A DNA stretch of 64,000 nucleotides, taken from the NCBI GenBank assembly GCA_949752795.1, contig OX457071.1:32348800-32412799 (forward strand). The letters run 5' to 3'. Below are positions 1 through 11,900 of the stretch, in pieces; the stretch's first letter is position 1; every line of letters starts with the position of its first letter. The DNA is from Hyperoodon ampullatus (taxonomy: Eukaryota; Chordata; Mammalia; Artiodactyla; Ziphiidae). Position numbers and translations under genes: made by a program. Under the pieces are notes generated by a model, which searched no databases, had not been told where the DNA came from, and was given only the letters and a program-made list of their open reading frames with translations.

Positions 1-640
<640 letters not shown>

Positions 641-886
641 TACTGTCATTCATACCATTCACATCTAAAGACTGAATTTTATCTGTTTTAAAAATGAACT
701 TCTCCTGCTACACAGAAGTAACAATATGGTAGTCAGTTTATTATTTAGAAATGTATTGGTAACGGGGATGTTTTCATAATTTTCAGAGATTATGCATTCT
801 TCGTGAATGCTTCTGTATTGCTGCTTGCAAATATGCATTTCCAAACTTGAAATATAGGTGTGAACAGTGTGTACCAGTTTAAAAAA
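641..886 (+). pseudogene. Possible 3' UTR continuation of the SERBP1 retrocopy
   Basis: Sequence after the internal A-run looks like the distal SERBP1 3' UTR as I remember it: a stretch through about 880 followed by AAAAAA. If correct, the A-run at 620-634 belongs to the parent UTR and is not the retrotransposition tail. No reading frame is expected here. The alternative is ordinary flanking DNA. The assignment rests on memory of the UTR and needs an alignment. Confidence 0.5.
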
Positions 887-2264
887 GAATAGCATAAAAT
901 AGAGTCTGTGGACAACTTTGCATATAAATATAAGGGTCTGGAGCCTCAAAGAAAACAAATTCATTGTTAATTTTTCAAAGGTGAAAAACTAAACAAAGTG
1001 GCACATTACATAAATGAGCCACTAATGATAAATAATGAAACAGTTAATTTTCTCTAGTGAGCAATGACAACAAATTTTTGAAAAGTAAACATTTAATTTC
1101 ATGTTGATTAAAAAAATAATGAGGTTTGATTTCAGTATTTTAATGAGATTGAACTAATTTTGTCTTAGCCTATCAAATAGTGATTCTAAAATTTTTCTGA
1201 AGAGTCTGAGATTTGTAAGCTTTGGTTTACTTTGTTTAACTTTATTGGCTGGATATTTAATTATTATACATTAATTTGCTCATTCATACAATATAATATT
1301 TGAGTTTTTTAGGATAAATTAGTCTCCAAACACGTATTGAGTGCTTACCCACTACAGTGTGTTAGGTGACACAGGAGTTTATTGAGAAAAACTCTTTTTC
1401 CTAATTCTCCGCCCAAAGCAATGGACACTCAAGGTACACTTTTTAAAACAAAATCCAGGAAATGCGTAAATGTTCTCAATCCATCTATAGCCAGCCTTTC
1501 CAATCTGCTTTTCATTCTGTGCTCTGAAGTCCATGGGATTACTTCTAATTTGCTCTTCCAAGTTTCTTTGCTCCATCAATACTGATTCAGTATGTGCTGC
1601 TCAGACTATTTTGTGGCTCTATTATTTACTCCAATAGCTTCTGTTCAAGTGCCAAGAAGAGAAGATGTTAAAAATGACATAGCACTAGTATCAGGGAAAA
1701 AAATCCCAGCTACTCTGTCCATGTGGTAGAGACAGAAAAATACAGGGTAAATATTTTTAGTTTTTTTGTGTGATGGGATTTGGTTAGGTTTTGTGGTTTA
1801 AAATTAATAATTTCCATTCAAGGAAATTACAATGCTTTCTCCATACTGTAAAGCTCATTATGTGTAGTTGTAAGATTAGAGTGGTGTTTTCCCCACTCCA
1901 GAGAGATGTTGTTAAAGCAGAAATTAAAGATGTGGAAAAGACGGCACACATCAGAAAAAAGGAGGAAGAGGACCCAGTGACTTAAGTTATATTTTACATT
2001 TAAAAGAAAAGGAATTGGTGATGTCACAGAGCAACGACAGCAAAAGCAGCCAAAGTTGGAAAGAAAACAGAGCCATCAAGTTGAGAGAACTGTGCTGACA
2101 TACACATGCTGGAGGTATCAGGGACTCGGTGTGGCTCAAGGACTAGGGTTTTGATTGCAAATGATACATTTTCAGGGACTTCCTAAAATGTTGAAAAGAT
2201 TTTGTGGATGGCCCAAAATAATGTTTATTACAATTTTTATGACCCTATGTTTACTCCAAGGTTA
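887..2264. other. Unassigned AT-rich intergenic DNA
   Basis: I recognise no gene, RNA or repeat family. Short ORFs on both strands at 1379-1585 overlap each other and 1791-1985 lacks any recognisable motif, so I treat all as chance. Confidence 0.5.
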
Positions 2265-2760
2265 TGTGACTCTCGAGTTAAGAAAAAATGCACAACGTGA
2301 GAGTTGCGAGTTAAGTTTTATTGGGGGTAAAATGAAGATTGCAGGCCGGGAGAGACCATCTCAGATAGCTCTTAGAAACTGCTCCAAAGAGGCAGGGGGG
2401 GAAGGTCAGTATATATGTGATTTTGGTGAAGGGGGAATACATGCAATCAAGCACATACTTTTTTACAGAAGGTTTCTGCTAGTCTCATGCAGGTTACCCC
2501 TAGTCACGGGAAGCAGACATCACCATGAAGGATTTTAGTGCTTTTCTAGATATGAGAAGATACTAGGCTCATAAAATTGGCTCCTGAAAATATCTAACTA
2601 TCTGAAGGCCTGTTCTGCCAGTGTTTCCCAGAGCACAGAGTGCTTCATTTCAGCTCTCCACCCTGAACCCCTTTTAGGGGGTGTTGAAAGTCAGCAGCTG
2701 CAGCTGTACATGATTTAATCCTTGTAGAGGTAGATGGCAAGTGCCAACGGAAAATGCCAA
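2265..2760 (-). mobile_element. Probable solo LTR of an endogenous retrovirus (minus strand)
   Basis: The block resembles a dispersed cetartiodactyl LTR. On the minus strand there is an AATAAA at about 2317-2322, about 50-60 bp from the putative 3' end, as expected for an R/U5 region. A TG start near 2265 and a CA end near 2759 are possible, but I could not find a matching target duplication, so the limits are approximate. The 127-codon plus-strand ORF at 2155-2538 crosses it and has no recognisable domain. Superfamily not determined. Confidence 0.45.
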
Positions 2761-2784
2761 TTTGTAGTTGACATGACCCATTCC

Positions 2785-3520
2785 CATATCCTGTTATCCC
2801 CTTCCATTCACAGCCAAATTTCTAGAGAGAATAGTCTATAATAGCTGTCTCTATTTCCCCTCTTTACTCACCAATAATCACCAGTGCTGATCACCCTGAA
2901 ATATGGCATCGAATACCACCAATTGCCCTTTCCTCTGGTAAAGATCACCAGTGTCCTCCAGATTATCCAGCTGTGGGAGAATTTCTGTCCCTGAACTTTC
3001 TATAGCATTGATGGATTGAATACTTTCTCCTTTTCAAATACCTATGTTCCCTTTGCTCAAAATGTCTTTTGCCCCAATATTTCTCCTCCAAGGTACTGCT
3101 TTCTCCTGATTTGCCCCCATTTTGCTTTTTATTCCTCCTTAGTTTCTTTAGTGTCTCTGGTATCCATTTTTAAAATATGTCTTTCCCCTGGATTGTTTCA
3201 TTGACCCCTTTTGCTTTGCAATCCACACTTCTCAATTTGCCCTCAATTCACACTCTGCCTGGGTGATCTCACCCACTCACATTGATTCAAATACCAGCTA
3301 GAAAGAAGAAAGGCATCCAAGAAAGTCTTCCCTGTCTTTTATTCACACAGGTCCAACAAACTCACCTCCTCCAGAATACCTTCACTGATGGTTGAGTTGG
3401 TTTAAATATATAACCTCTTTTCACTTGCAGCCCAATTATGTTTACTCCATAAACATTATTTACACTCAATGCTGCTAACTTACTCCTTTGAAGTTCAAGA
3501 GTTTTATGTGTTTTGTGTCC
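2785..3520 (+). mobile_element. LINE L2 fragment
   Basis: Plus-strand phrases match the L2 reverse-transcriptase region: 'cagccaaatttctagagaga' near 2810 followed by 'ggtaaagatcaccagtgtcc' near 2938, which correspond to conserved L2 RT motifs. Heavily diverged with many stops; ancient and inactive. Confidence 0.6.
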
Positions 3521-3642
3521 TTATTTTTACTTAATTATATTGAAAAAAAAGTAGCATGTTTAACTTAATTTATGTGATACTTAGTAAGATTTATAGAAAA
3601 GTGGGAATTGTCTTTTGGGTGCTAAAAATATCTTACAAGTTT

Positions 3643-3981
3643 CTCAAAAACATTTTTTTTTTAAGATGTTGGAGGTAGGAGTTTATTAATTAATTTATTT
3701 ATTTTTGCTGTGTTGGGTCTTCGTTTCTGTGTGAGGGCTTTCTCTAGTTGTGGCAAGCGGGGGCCACTCTTCATCGCCGTGCGCGGGCCTCTCACCGTCG
3801 CGGCCTCTCTTGTTGCGGAGCACAGGCTCCAGACGCGCAGGCTCAGTAGTTGTGGCTCACGGGCCTAGTTGCTCCGCGGCATGTGGGATCCTCCCAGACC
3901 AGGGCTCGAACCCGTGTCCCCTGCATTGGCAGGCAGATTCTCAACCACTGCGCCACCAGGGAAGCCCTCAAAAACATTTTT
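3643..3981 (-). mobile_element. CHR-type tRNA-derived SINE, with 15-bp target duplication
   Basis: The element body is 3658-3966 on the minus strand. Its 3' A-rich tail, with TTTA-type repeats, lies at the left and its tRNA-like head at the right (ccaccagggaagccc). The RNA polymerase III B box is visible as GGTTCGAGCCC on the minus strand, and the A-box-like TGGCGCAGTGG precedes it. A perfect 15-bp duplication ctcaaaaacattttt flanks it at 3643-3657 and 3967-3981, proving an L1-type insertion. About 310 bp long, the larger CHR subtype with the GCGGCCTCTC and TGTGGCAAGC segments. Confidence 0.95.
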
Positions 3982-5189
3982 AACAAAAATCATATCAACA
4001 TCCCAGTTCTTTTAAAATTTCAACTACACACACACTGACACACCCACATTAAGAAGCAGAGTTTGTCATATTATTGGACAATAACAGTAATGATCTATCT
4101 CCAAAATTAAGATATTTTTGTTATATATGGTTTTCCATTATTCACATTTTAAGTAAGAAATCTTAAAAGCTAGAGCATCACATATAGTGAATTGAAACCA
4201 GCTCAAGAGCCTTTAAAAATCTTGGTTAAACTCAGACATGAATCTAAGACTAACTATGTAATGTTATAGAAAAAACAATGTTCAAAAAATTAAAATACAC
4301 ATGTGAAAAAAGATAGATGTAAAAAAAATAAGATAAATACTACATAAAACATTTTTCTTATTCATAAAACTAGCTTCGGAATAACTATCCCACATTACTA
4401 ATTAGCAAATAATCCTTTCAAACAAAACTCAAAATAAGATAATATCAATAAAATACATGATACCACATTATGAGAAGTTTTAAAAATAATAAATAAATTT
4501 TATTCAAGAAAGTCATGGCCAGAACTGATGATGTTCCAGACAGAAGATATTTATTTAGCTTACAAATTTCTTTTACTAATTAGAAATATTGGTGTTAAGA
4601 TGAGAACTCCAAATTTCATTTATTTCTTAAATTTATATTCAAAAGATAAAGTTAGAATTAAATACATTAATAAACCGCCATTGATGAAAAAGAGAAAGCT
4701 TTGACCTAAATATATGATTTAGTGTCTTCATTTACTGATTATATCTTGGCTCTCCCTTCATTTTACTGATGGAAGTTCAGGTAAAGAGCTTATTAACATA
4801 GAAAGAAAAGCCTCAAAGTGTGCATTTAAAGTAATGCTTTGAAGAAACGTAAAAAGATCTGAAGCATGTGATTTTTCCATAACTGCATATACATAACACG
4901 AAAAAAACCTTAAATGCATTTTACATTTAAAAATTTGAAACATTTAATGATTTGACATTTCAAGATAATTTCTAATGACAAAAGGGTCTACCTATTATTA
5001 ATATTTATGTATTTGCCTTGCTAGCTTAGAATTACTGCAATGATTTATTTGCTCTTCTTTTTTTTTTTTTTTTTCCTTCAGTTTTTCTTTCCCAAATTCT
5101 GTTAAGGTCACTTTCAGTCTCTCTCTGTTGTCATATAATCTCTTTTTTTTCCTCTTTATTTTTACTTTGAGCCTTCATTTCAAAGTGGA
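3982..5189. other. Unassigned AT-rich intergenic DNA
   Basis: Nothing recognisable; long A/T-rich stretches with poly-T runs at 5058-5074 and 5142-5150. Possibly very old repeat remnants. Confidence 0.5.
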
Positions 5190-5445
5190 TAAAAATAATA
5201 GAAAATGCTTACACTTAACATCATACTTAGTATTTATGAAGTACTCCCCCAAGCACTTTGCTTCTATCAAATCATTTTCTTCTTTTCAAGAACCTATGAA
5301 GTAGATATTATTATTGTCATCTTCATTTTGCCATTGAAGACACTGAAGCACAGAAATAATAAGCAATCTGCCAGGTCACCCAGCCAATAACCTGCAACTC
5401 AAGATTGAACCCCACGTGGTCTGGCTGAAAGGCCATGAGTTAGCC
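5190..5445 (+). mobile_element. MIR SINE remnant
   Basis: Order of motifs follows the MIR consensus: a 'tatttatgaagtactccc' start region, 'ctatgaagtagatattatta' and 'cattgaagacactgaagcac' in the core, and 'ggtcacccagccaataa' plus 'gattgaacccca' near the end. Near full length, strongly diverged. Confidence 0.75.
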
Positions 5446-5764
5446 ACGATACTTTGCTGACTGTTACTTTTTTGAAATCGAGAAGAAGGGTTGTTTCAAA
5501 TGTTCTTTTGCTCCCTGGCTTATTTTATTGGCTGGTATGTAACCTCCTTGTGACTTGTATTTATAATAATAATTTCATTTTTTTAAGTGAATTCGGTTTG
5601 CATGATTCCATGCTGGTTCTTTTATAGTGATTGCTCATGTTTGAGTGAGGGCAACTTTTAAAGCTAAGTATTTTGCAGAATTTTGACTGAAGAAGTAGAA
5701 CTTAATAAAGTGAGCTGGCAGCTTCATTTAAGGACCTGCATCTCTGAACTCTTTTCCCCCAAAT
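5446..5764. other. Unassigned intergenic DNA
   Basis: No gene or repeat recognised between the MIR and the next SINE. Confidence 0.5.
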
Positions 5765-6121
5765 CTGCACAGTTCTTTTTTTTTTTTTTTTTTTAGATGT
5801 TGGGGGTAGGCGTTTATTTATTTATTTATTTATTTTTTGCTGTGTTGGGTCTTCGTTTCTGTGTGAGGGCTTTCTCTAGTTGTGGCAAGCGGGGGCCACT
5901 CTTCATCACGGTGCGCGGGCCTCTCACTATCGCGGCCTCTCTTGTTGCGGAGCACAGGCTCCAGACGCACAGGCTCAGTAGTGGCTCACGGACCTAGTTG
6001 CTCCGCTGCATGTGGGATCCTCCCAGACCAGGGCTCGAACCCGTGTCTCCTGCATTAACAGGCAGATTCTCAACCACTGCACCACCAGGGAAGCCCCGGG
6101 AAGCCCCTGCACAGTTCTTTT
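5765..6121 (-). mobile_element. CHR-type SINE with 15-bp target duplication and duplicated 5' end
   Basis: Body 5780-6106, minus strand, same subtype as the copy at 3643. A perfect 15-bp duplication ctgcacagttctttt lies at 5765-5779 and 6107-6121. The A tail is the poly-T at 5776-5794, followed by a (TTTA)n stretch. The head is unusual: its last bases are repeated, giving gggaagccccgggaagcccc at 6088-6107, a roughly 10-bp tandem duplication lying inside the target duplications. Confidence 0.95.
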
Positions 6122-6639
6122 ATCTGGGCATACACATCCTTGTGTGGCATAGAATAGTTGAAGGTTGATCCTTTATCTTCAGATGAATGTGCTCAGTAGC
6201 TGCAAAGCTCATAGCCACTTCCCCACTTCCCCACCTTGCCTTGCTCACACCATGCTTGCTTACGTTTTTATAAATTTCTTTCAGCCTTGGTGTCTCCTGA
6301 TGCTCTGAGGTGTAGAACCAGATTCAGGAGACTCACGAAGCTTGCCCATGAATTTGGAATTTGTTTTCACAGGTAAGCAGCAAGGTTGTTCCCTCACGTT
6401 GGAGAAATCTGGCCTGTATTGGACATGAAAGTTTATCCATGACTTCCAAATCCCCAAACCTCAAAGACCCTTCTGAACCCACCTAGGATATTTGATGATG
6501 TCTCTCCATCCTTATTTGAAATTCTGTTCTTGTTTAGTTAAACATCAGTATGAATAATTCCTTCTGTCTCTGATGTCAGTTTTCTGTCTTGCTTCTTTGT
6601 TCTACTTCTTCAGTGCTGCTATTCTCCGGGCTTCTAGCC
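6122..6639. other. Intergenic DNA, possibly L2-derived on the right
   Basis: No gene recognised. The last 100 bp blend into L2-like sequence; otherwise unassigned. Confidence 0.45.
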
Positions 6640-7183
6640 TCAGTTCTCTAGACCTGCGATGTGATACACTCTTCTTTGGTGATTTCATCCCCTCTCATTG
6701 AACGAGAGCCTCACTTATGCCAGTAACTCCCCTCTCTGTAGCTTCAGTCTAGCTTTCCTACTGCTGATTCTTACATTTATCCTGGACATTTCAAACTTCA
6801 TGTCCCACAAGTGCCCCTTGTCATGTTCTAAAGGAGACCAATTTTCTTTCTTTACAAATTTATTTATTCTTTATTGTTTTATGTTGGCTAATGATATTGC
6901 TCTGCTCTGTTGACTTAGCCAGAGACTCAGGCTCTCCCTAGAGTTTTCATTTTCCATATTCTGCTCTTCTCATGTTACCATATCCTTCCATTCTATCTGG
7001 GTGATGTCTACCACATCTCCTTTTTTCCCTACATTATACAAGCCACACCGCCTTAGTTTAAGTCCTCATCAAATATTGTCTGCTCTAATGCAGTTACCTC
7101 CTAATTTGTCTCCCAGCATCCATCGTACACCCCTCTGATACCTGCCTCTCTTGCTGTTAAAGGAATCTTTCTAACATTCAAAA
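6640..7183 (+). mobile_element. LINE L2 fragment (left of a SINE insertion)
   Basis: L2 phrases include 'gacctgcgatgtgatacact' and 'ctttggtgatttcatcccct' near 6652-6690 and 'aggaatctttctaacattca' at 7161-7180. The element is split by the SINE at 7184 and resumes at about 7558 with 'ctgatcatgtcacttcta', the expected next L2 phrase. ORF 6698-6913 is a remnant frame without coding value. Confidence 0.65.
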
Positions 7184-7557
7184 AATTTTTTTAATACATT
7201 TATTTATTTATTTATTTATTTATGGTTGCATTGCGTCTTCGTTGCTGCACGTAGGCTTTCTCTAGTTGCAGCCAGAAGGGGCTACTCTTCATTGTGGTGC
7301 ATGGGTTTCTCACTGCGGTGGCTTCTCTTGTTGTGGAGCACGGGCTCTAGGCATGCAGGCTTCAGTAGTTGTGGCACACAGGCTCAGTAGTTGTGGCTCG
7401 CAGGCTCTAGAGCACAGGCTCAGTAGTTGTGGCGTATGGGTTTTGTTGCTCCATGGCATGTGGGATCTTCCCGGACCAGGGCTCAAACCCATGTCCCCTG
7501 CATTGGCAGGTGGATTCTTAACCACTGTGTCACCAGGGAAATCCCTAACATTCAAAA
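7171..7557 (-). mobile_element. Long-form CHR SINE inserted into L2, 13-bp target duplication
   Basis: Body 7184-7544 on the minus strand, about 361 bp. A (TTTA)n tail sits at 7196-7223 and the tRNA-like head at 7545. Target duplication ctaacattcaaaa is exact at 7171-7183 and 7545-7557. The middle carries several repeats of the phrase cagtagttgtggc, marking an older, longer subtype than those at 3643 and 5765. Its splitting of the L2 at 6640-8060 dates it after that L2. ORFs 7266-7637 (+) and 7310-7555 (-) fall largely inside it and are not genes. Confidence 0.93.
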
Positions 7558-7582
7558 CTGATCATGTCACTTCTAGGAATCT

Positions 7583-7745
7583 TACTACAGGTGTGACTCA
7601 ACCTCTCAGTTCTTGTTTCCTCCACTGCAAAAGGTAGACAACAGTAGTACTTCCTTGCGATATTGTTTTAAAAATTAAGTGGGACGAATCAGGAGAAGTG
7701 CCTGGCACATATTAAGTGCCCCAAAAATGTGCTCACTTATTATGG
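7583..7745 (-). mobile_element. MIR remnant lying within L2
   Basis: Minus-strand MIR pattern: 'cttgtttcctccactgcaaa', then 'agtgcctggcacatattaag'. L2-like sequence occurs on both sides, so it probably inserted into that L2. Confidence 0.65.
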
Positions 7746-8065
7746 ATGCCTGATGTTCCCTCAAACTGAACCCCTTTCAGTTTTCTGAACATACCTTGAT
7801 CTCTCTCATCTCTGGACCTTCATAGATGTTTCTCCCTGGAAACCTTTCCCTCCATCTTTGAATGAATAATTTCTAGTCATCTCTGGAGTCTCACCTCATC
7901 ATCACTTCCTACCAGATGACATCTCTGTTACCTGGATAGCAGGTTCAGTGTCATCACTATGTGTTCCCAAAGCATCCTCCACTTCCTCAATCTACTGATA
8001 TCTTTAACTAAATTTTAGGCACTGTGAAAACCCACTACAGTACCTGGCATATAAAAAAACTTTAA
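7746..8065 (+). mobile_element. LINE L2 fragment, 3' part
   Basis: Continues the L2 from 6640: phrases equivalent to 'gttccctggaa', 'ctcatcatcacttcctacca' and 'tgtgttcccaaagcatcctc' and ending with 'acagtacctggcatataaa' match the 3' third of L2. Strongly decayed. Confidence 0.6.
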
Positions 8066-8852
8066 ACATTTTCGAGTGAAAGCATAAAGATGTATTTTTA
8101 AAGGGTATAGAGTGTAGGCTTTTAGGTTGGCCCACATTATTTTTTATTGCTGAATTTGGTTACTTGTAATTTCACCATCATGATAGAACACTGCAGCTTG
8201 GTCATCTGCTGTGCTTGTCACCAGAGCTCAAATCAGTGTGCCCGAGTTCTGTTTCCTCTGATTCTCTGTAAAGTTACATGGATTCAATAAATGGAAAAGA
8301 ATCTCCACCTGCTTTGCATCATTATTAAGAAATCTATTCTAGTATTGCATCTTTGCTCCATACTGAAATTATTTGCTGATATTTATTTACATATCCAAAT
8401 ACCTGGTTAATCTGTGAGGTCCTTTTATTATTCGTATCTTATCTTCAGCACCAGGAAGCACTATTCTCAGTTGCCAACTCCCTTTCTCCATTCTCTGCTT
8501 TTCATTGTCCTGCTCTGTGCCCTTGAAGCCTGACCCTGTGGACTACATCACCTGGGCTCCCTTCTTCCCAGCTTCCCTGGAGTCCAGCCAATGGGAAGCC
8601 CGGGCAGAGGTGGTGGGCAGAAGAGGAAGCTCCAACTGGGAGGCATCCCCTCATCATGTCCTGGCGTCTACAGTTCTAACTGAACATGTGGTTGTATCAT
8701 TTTTTTTTCACTTTCTCCTTCAAGCCTAATGGTGAGATTAATGGCTTTCTGAGTCCACACTGCTTTTTATCTTGGAGACCTGAAAAAGTCGTTGTAGATT
8801 TTTCTTAACTTTGCCCACACCTGTAAATAGAATCTTTAAAATTTTGTTTCAG
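8066..8852. other. Unassigned intergenic DNA
   Basis: 8500-8740 is locally GC-richer and contains 'agccaatgggaagcc', seen in some dispersed mammalian repeats, but I cannot name a family. The 74-codon ORF 8505-8729 has no recognisable motif. Confidence 0.4.
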
Positions 8853-8973
8853 AATCTCAGTTGAGAGAGTGAGATTGACATATATACACTAAAATGTATA
8901 AAATAGATAACTAATAAGATCCCGCTGTATAAGAAATAAATAAAATTAAAAAAAATAATAATCTCAGTTGAGA
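8853..8973 (+). mobile_element. Very short (93 bp) L1 3'-end insertion with 14-bp target duplication
   Basis: Between exact copies of aatctcagttgaga at 8853-8866 and 8960-8973 lies a 93-bp insert. It matches the L1 3' UTR phrase 'gacatatatacactaaaatg' through 'gataactaataagatcccgc', then ends early in an A-rich tail with AATAAATAAA. This is a severely 5'-truncated L1 that also used a premature polyadenylation point inside the 3' UTR. Confidence 0.85.
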
Positions 8974-11900
8974 ATTTCCAGCTTCTTTTACCTGCTGGGA
9001 TTGTATATGATAAAATGTACCTTCTGAGGCCAGGCACATAAAAAATGTTAAATGAGAATTTATTGAACAAACACACAAAACAAGTGAATGCATGGAGGCT
9101 TAGTTCATTCAGCCCATCCTCTTTTGTGAGAATCTTATCTTTTCATGTTTAAATAGTCTGCCTAAGTGGATAAAATTAGTAGTCACCAATTATTATGAGT
9201 CTTTGAGAACTTAATCCCTGTTAACAAAGTATAATAACTAACAAAGATATCTCATTGGAACCAAACAATCAATCCCTTTGTAACTTTTCATATTCAGCAG
9301 GACGTTGCTTTTTTTTTAAAACTGCACATTTCATAAAACCTATATGATTTTTTAGAGCACATATGGGGGAACATTTTTCTATTTGCAATGCATATATAGG
9401 TGAATACGAAGTTGGTGCAAGAGAAAATGGTGTTATGGTCGAGGTTGAAGTGTTCAGTGTTAGAAAGCCAGCAATGCTAATGTTTAATATAAAATGCATC
9501 TGCTGAAGATTATCTTTCAAGCTGCATATCTCTGAAATCCATTACATTAAAAAGTATACACATGGACAGATATTTCACAAGACCTGTAAATTATCTCACA
9601 GTTGGTTATTGATCAGCTTATAAAGGCAAGTAAATAATTACTTACAGAGAATACCCAGAAGAAGAGGAATGTGAAAAGATTAAGAAAATATAGTAGATGT
9701 TAAGGAAGAGAAGCAATTCCTAAACCACTAAAAACTAAAACAACAAATCCAGGAAATATTGTTATGTTTACCTGGAAAAACAGATTCTTACTTTAAATAA
9801 CGTTTAAGGATTTTAGATTTTTAAGGCTTTTTGTCCCTGAAAGACTGCCTTAATATTGTGGATTCTAAATGTAGACTAATTTATCCAAAAGTAAAAAATA
9901 ATATTTCTGACAGTTTGGCTAAATAGTAATTTAATAAATATTTTTATATGGTTTCCTATTTTTAATAATTGAGAATAGTCATTGATGGCTAAAGCAGTTC
10001 TACTACTCCAAAATCAAAAAGAAAGTAGATCTGTTTCTAGTTCATGGATTGGCCTTATATACCATGATATTTTATTAGAAATGAGAGAACAATGTTTTTT
10101 TCGCATAAAGTATTTAAAATGTTTGTTAAGGAAAGTGCCATCCCAAAGACCTTAAACAGATATATCACCTATTTGATGTCACAGCTACCACTTTAAAAAG
10201 AATGTCTCAAAGAGTGAAAAGGCATTTGCTGACTATTTTTCTTTTATCTCTCTCTTTTTAATTTTTACTCTGTGGTCATCTCCCCTGTAGAAGATTTTAG
10301 GTGAAAATTATATTTATCATTATTTTGTAATGTTCTTGTTACCAATGAGTAGATATGTTAACTATAGTAAATTTAGATGTGCACAATTTGTTACAAAAGA
10401 ATTATAGAAAGCAATCAAGTAAGTTTGCTATTAAATTATATTTTTAAGAAAAGATTTTGCAAGTTAGATTTATCTACTCAGGGACTAGGTATACAGATGT
10501 AGATATTTCAATTTAACATTCTACACATATTTAATGAAAGAATAGGATTTTGCTGAGTTAATATTTGCTAGAGGAAACTAATTAATAGATTTCAGGAACC
10601 TTGTCTAGCTCTTTTCAAGATGATGTGAGGTGAATAAACCAACCAGTAATAAAGGTGATCATTTACTAGTTTATAAATCGACATGATTCTCACGAAGGTT
10701 AAGTTTTCTTCCATCCGTTTTCTTTTTTCTCGTTAAATTTCTTCATGCTGTTTTCTACAACATGTTCTCTGACGAGCCTGGAGTCATTGTTGCGCACAGG
10801 CAAAAGCTCATAAATTCTCCCCATAAATACAAATATGTGTTCACATTCACACGCCTATAGAGACAGACGTTTAGGCTCTAAGGTGAAGCGATTTCAAGCT
10901 CATGTGTTTAGAGGGGCACTTTGATTCTCAGCCGTCAGGATGCAGTGCAGTAAACATCCTCCGAGTGGAGCTCGACCCCAGCCGACAGCAGAATCTCTGA
11001 GGGCCTACCACCTTGGCGCAAGGTCATTCACATTCCCTGCCTCCTTCTCTTTCCCCTTTAGCCAACTGCGAATTCAACAACACAATCTGGACCGGAGTTT
11101 TCAGACTATACCATTAGCTTATTGAGCAACGGCCCCTGCTTTTAAATTTTAATGATGCATTTTTAATATGATAAATATAGTATACATGAATGGCTTTATG
11201 CAGGTCGGATAAACTGATTTTTGTTACTCTTCAAATATTGCTTTCTGAAGACTAGACTTCTAATTGTATGGCTGATATAGTTACAGATGTGCCTGTGGTT
11301 TCCAGGCGGCAGCTGTTCTGTCCCAGGGAACAGAAAACAGAGGTTGGGAGCAAGTATTTTTTTAGGGTTTTATAAATGGAGGCATTTTAACTTAGAATTG
11401 ATAAAACTAAAAAAACAGGTTTTACCCATCTTGTTGCTGATGGTGTTTAAGGAAACTCTCAATTACTGAAACAATATAAGGGTGACATGTAGAAATTACC
11501 ATGGAAATGATTCAGGACTCCATTTTCCCAAGGCTTGGAAAACAGGATTCAGGAAGTTTTGCTATGGTAATTGCCTGCTTAAGACAGGAAATCAGATTGA
11601 TTTAAAAGCTGGGATCTTCTAGCACATCCTAGACACCTTTAATCTTACAACTCCCCAGGGAACGGACAATGACCCAGAAGTAGTGATAGAAGGAAATCAT
11701 TCTATTTGGAGGGTAAGACTATTTAATTTGCAAAGTAAAATAGAATATTGAGACGGAAGATCAAGGCAATTTGCCAGGTAATTTTAAAAGTTCCTTCAAG
11801 TTACCCCAGGTATCTAGGTATTTCACAAGAAGAAAAGATACTTGATTTAAATGAATAGTATATTAAATTAATTTCTGTAGTTTTAGTTTAGTTTCTTAAA

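Noticed and set aside
1791..1985. Lysine/glutamate-rich ORF resembling a coiled-coil retrocopy
   Set aside because: Only 64 codons, no match I can name, no poly(A) tail or target duplication.
2155..2538. 127-codon plus-strand ORF as a possible gene
   Set aside because: It crosses into the LTR-like repeat, has no domain, and no splice or promoter context.
7266..7637. 123-codon ORF
   Set aside because: Largely inside the CHR SINE; repeated CGSQALEH-like words mirror SINE internal repeats.
11020..11125. Strong polypyrimidine tract ending in AG (about 11061-11062), suggesting a splice acceptor
   Set aside because: No open exon with a credible donor site or recognisable protein follows; the 61-codon ORF around it has no motif.
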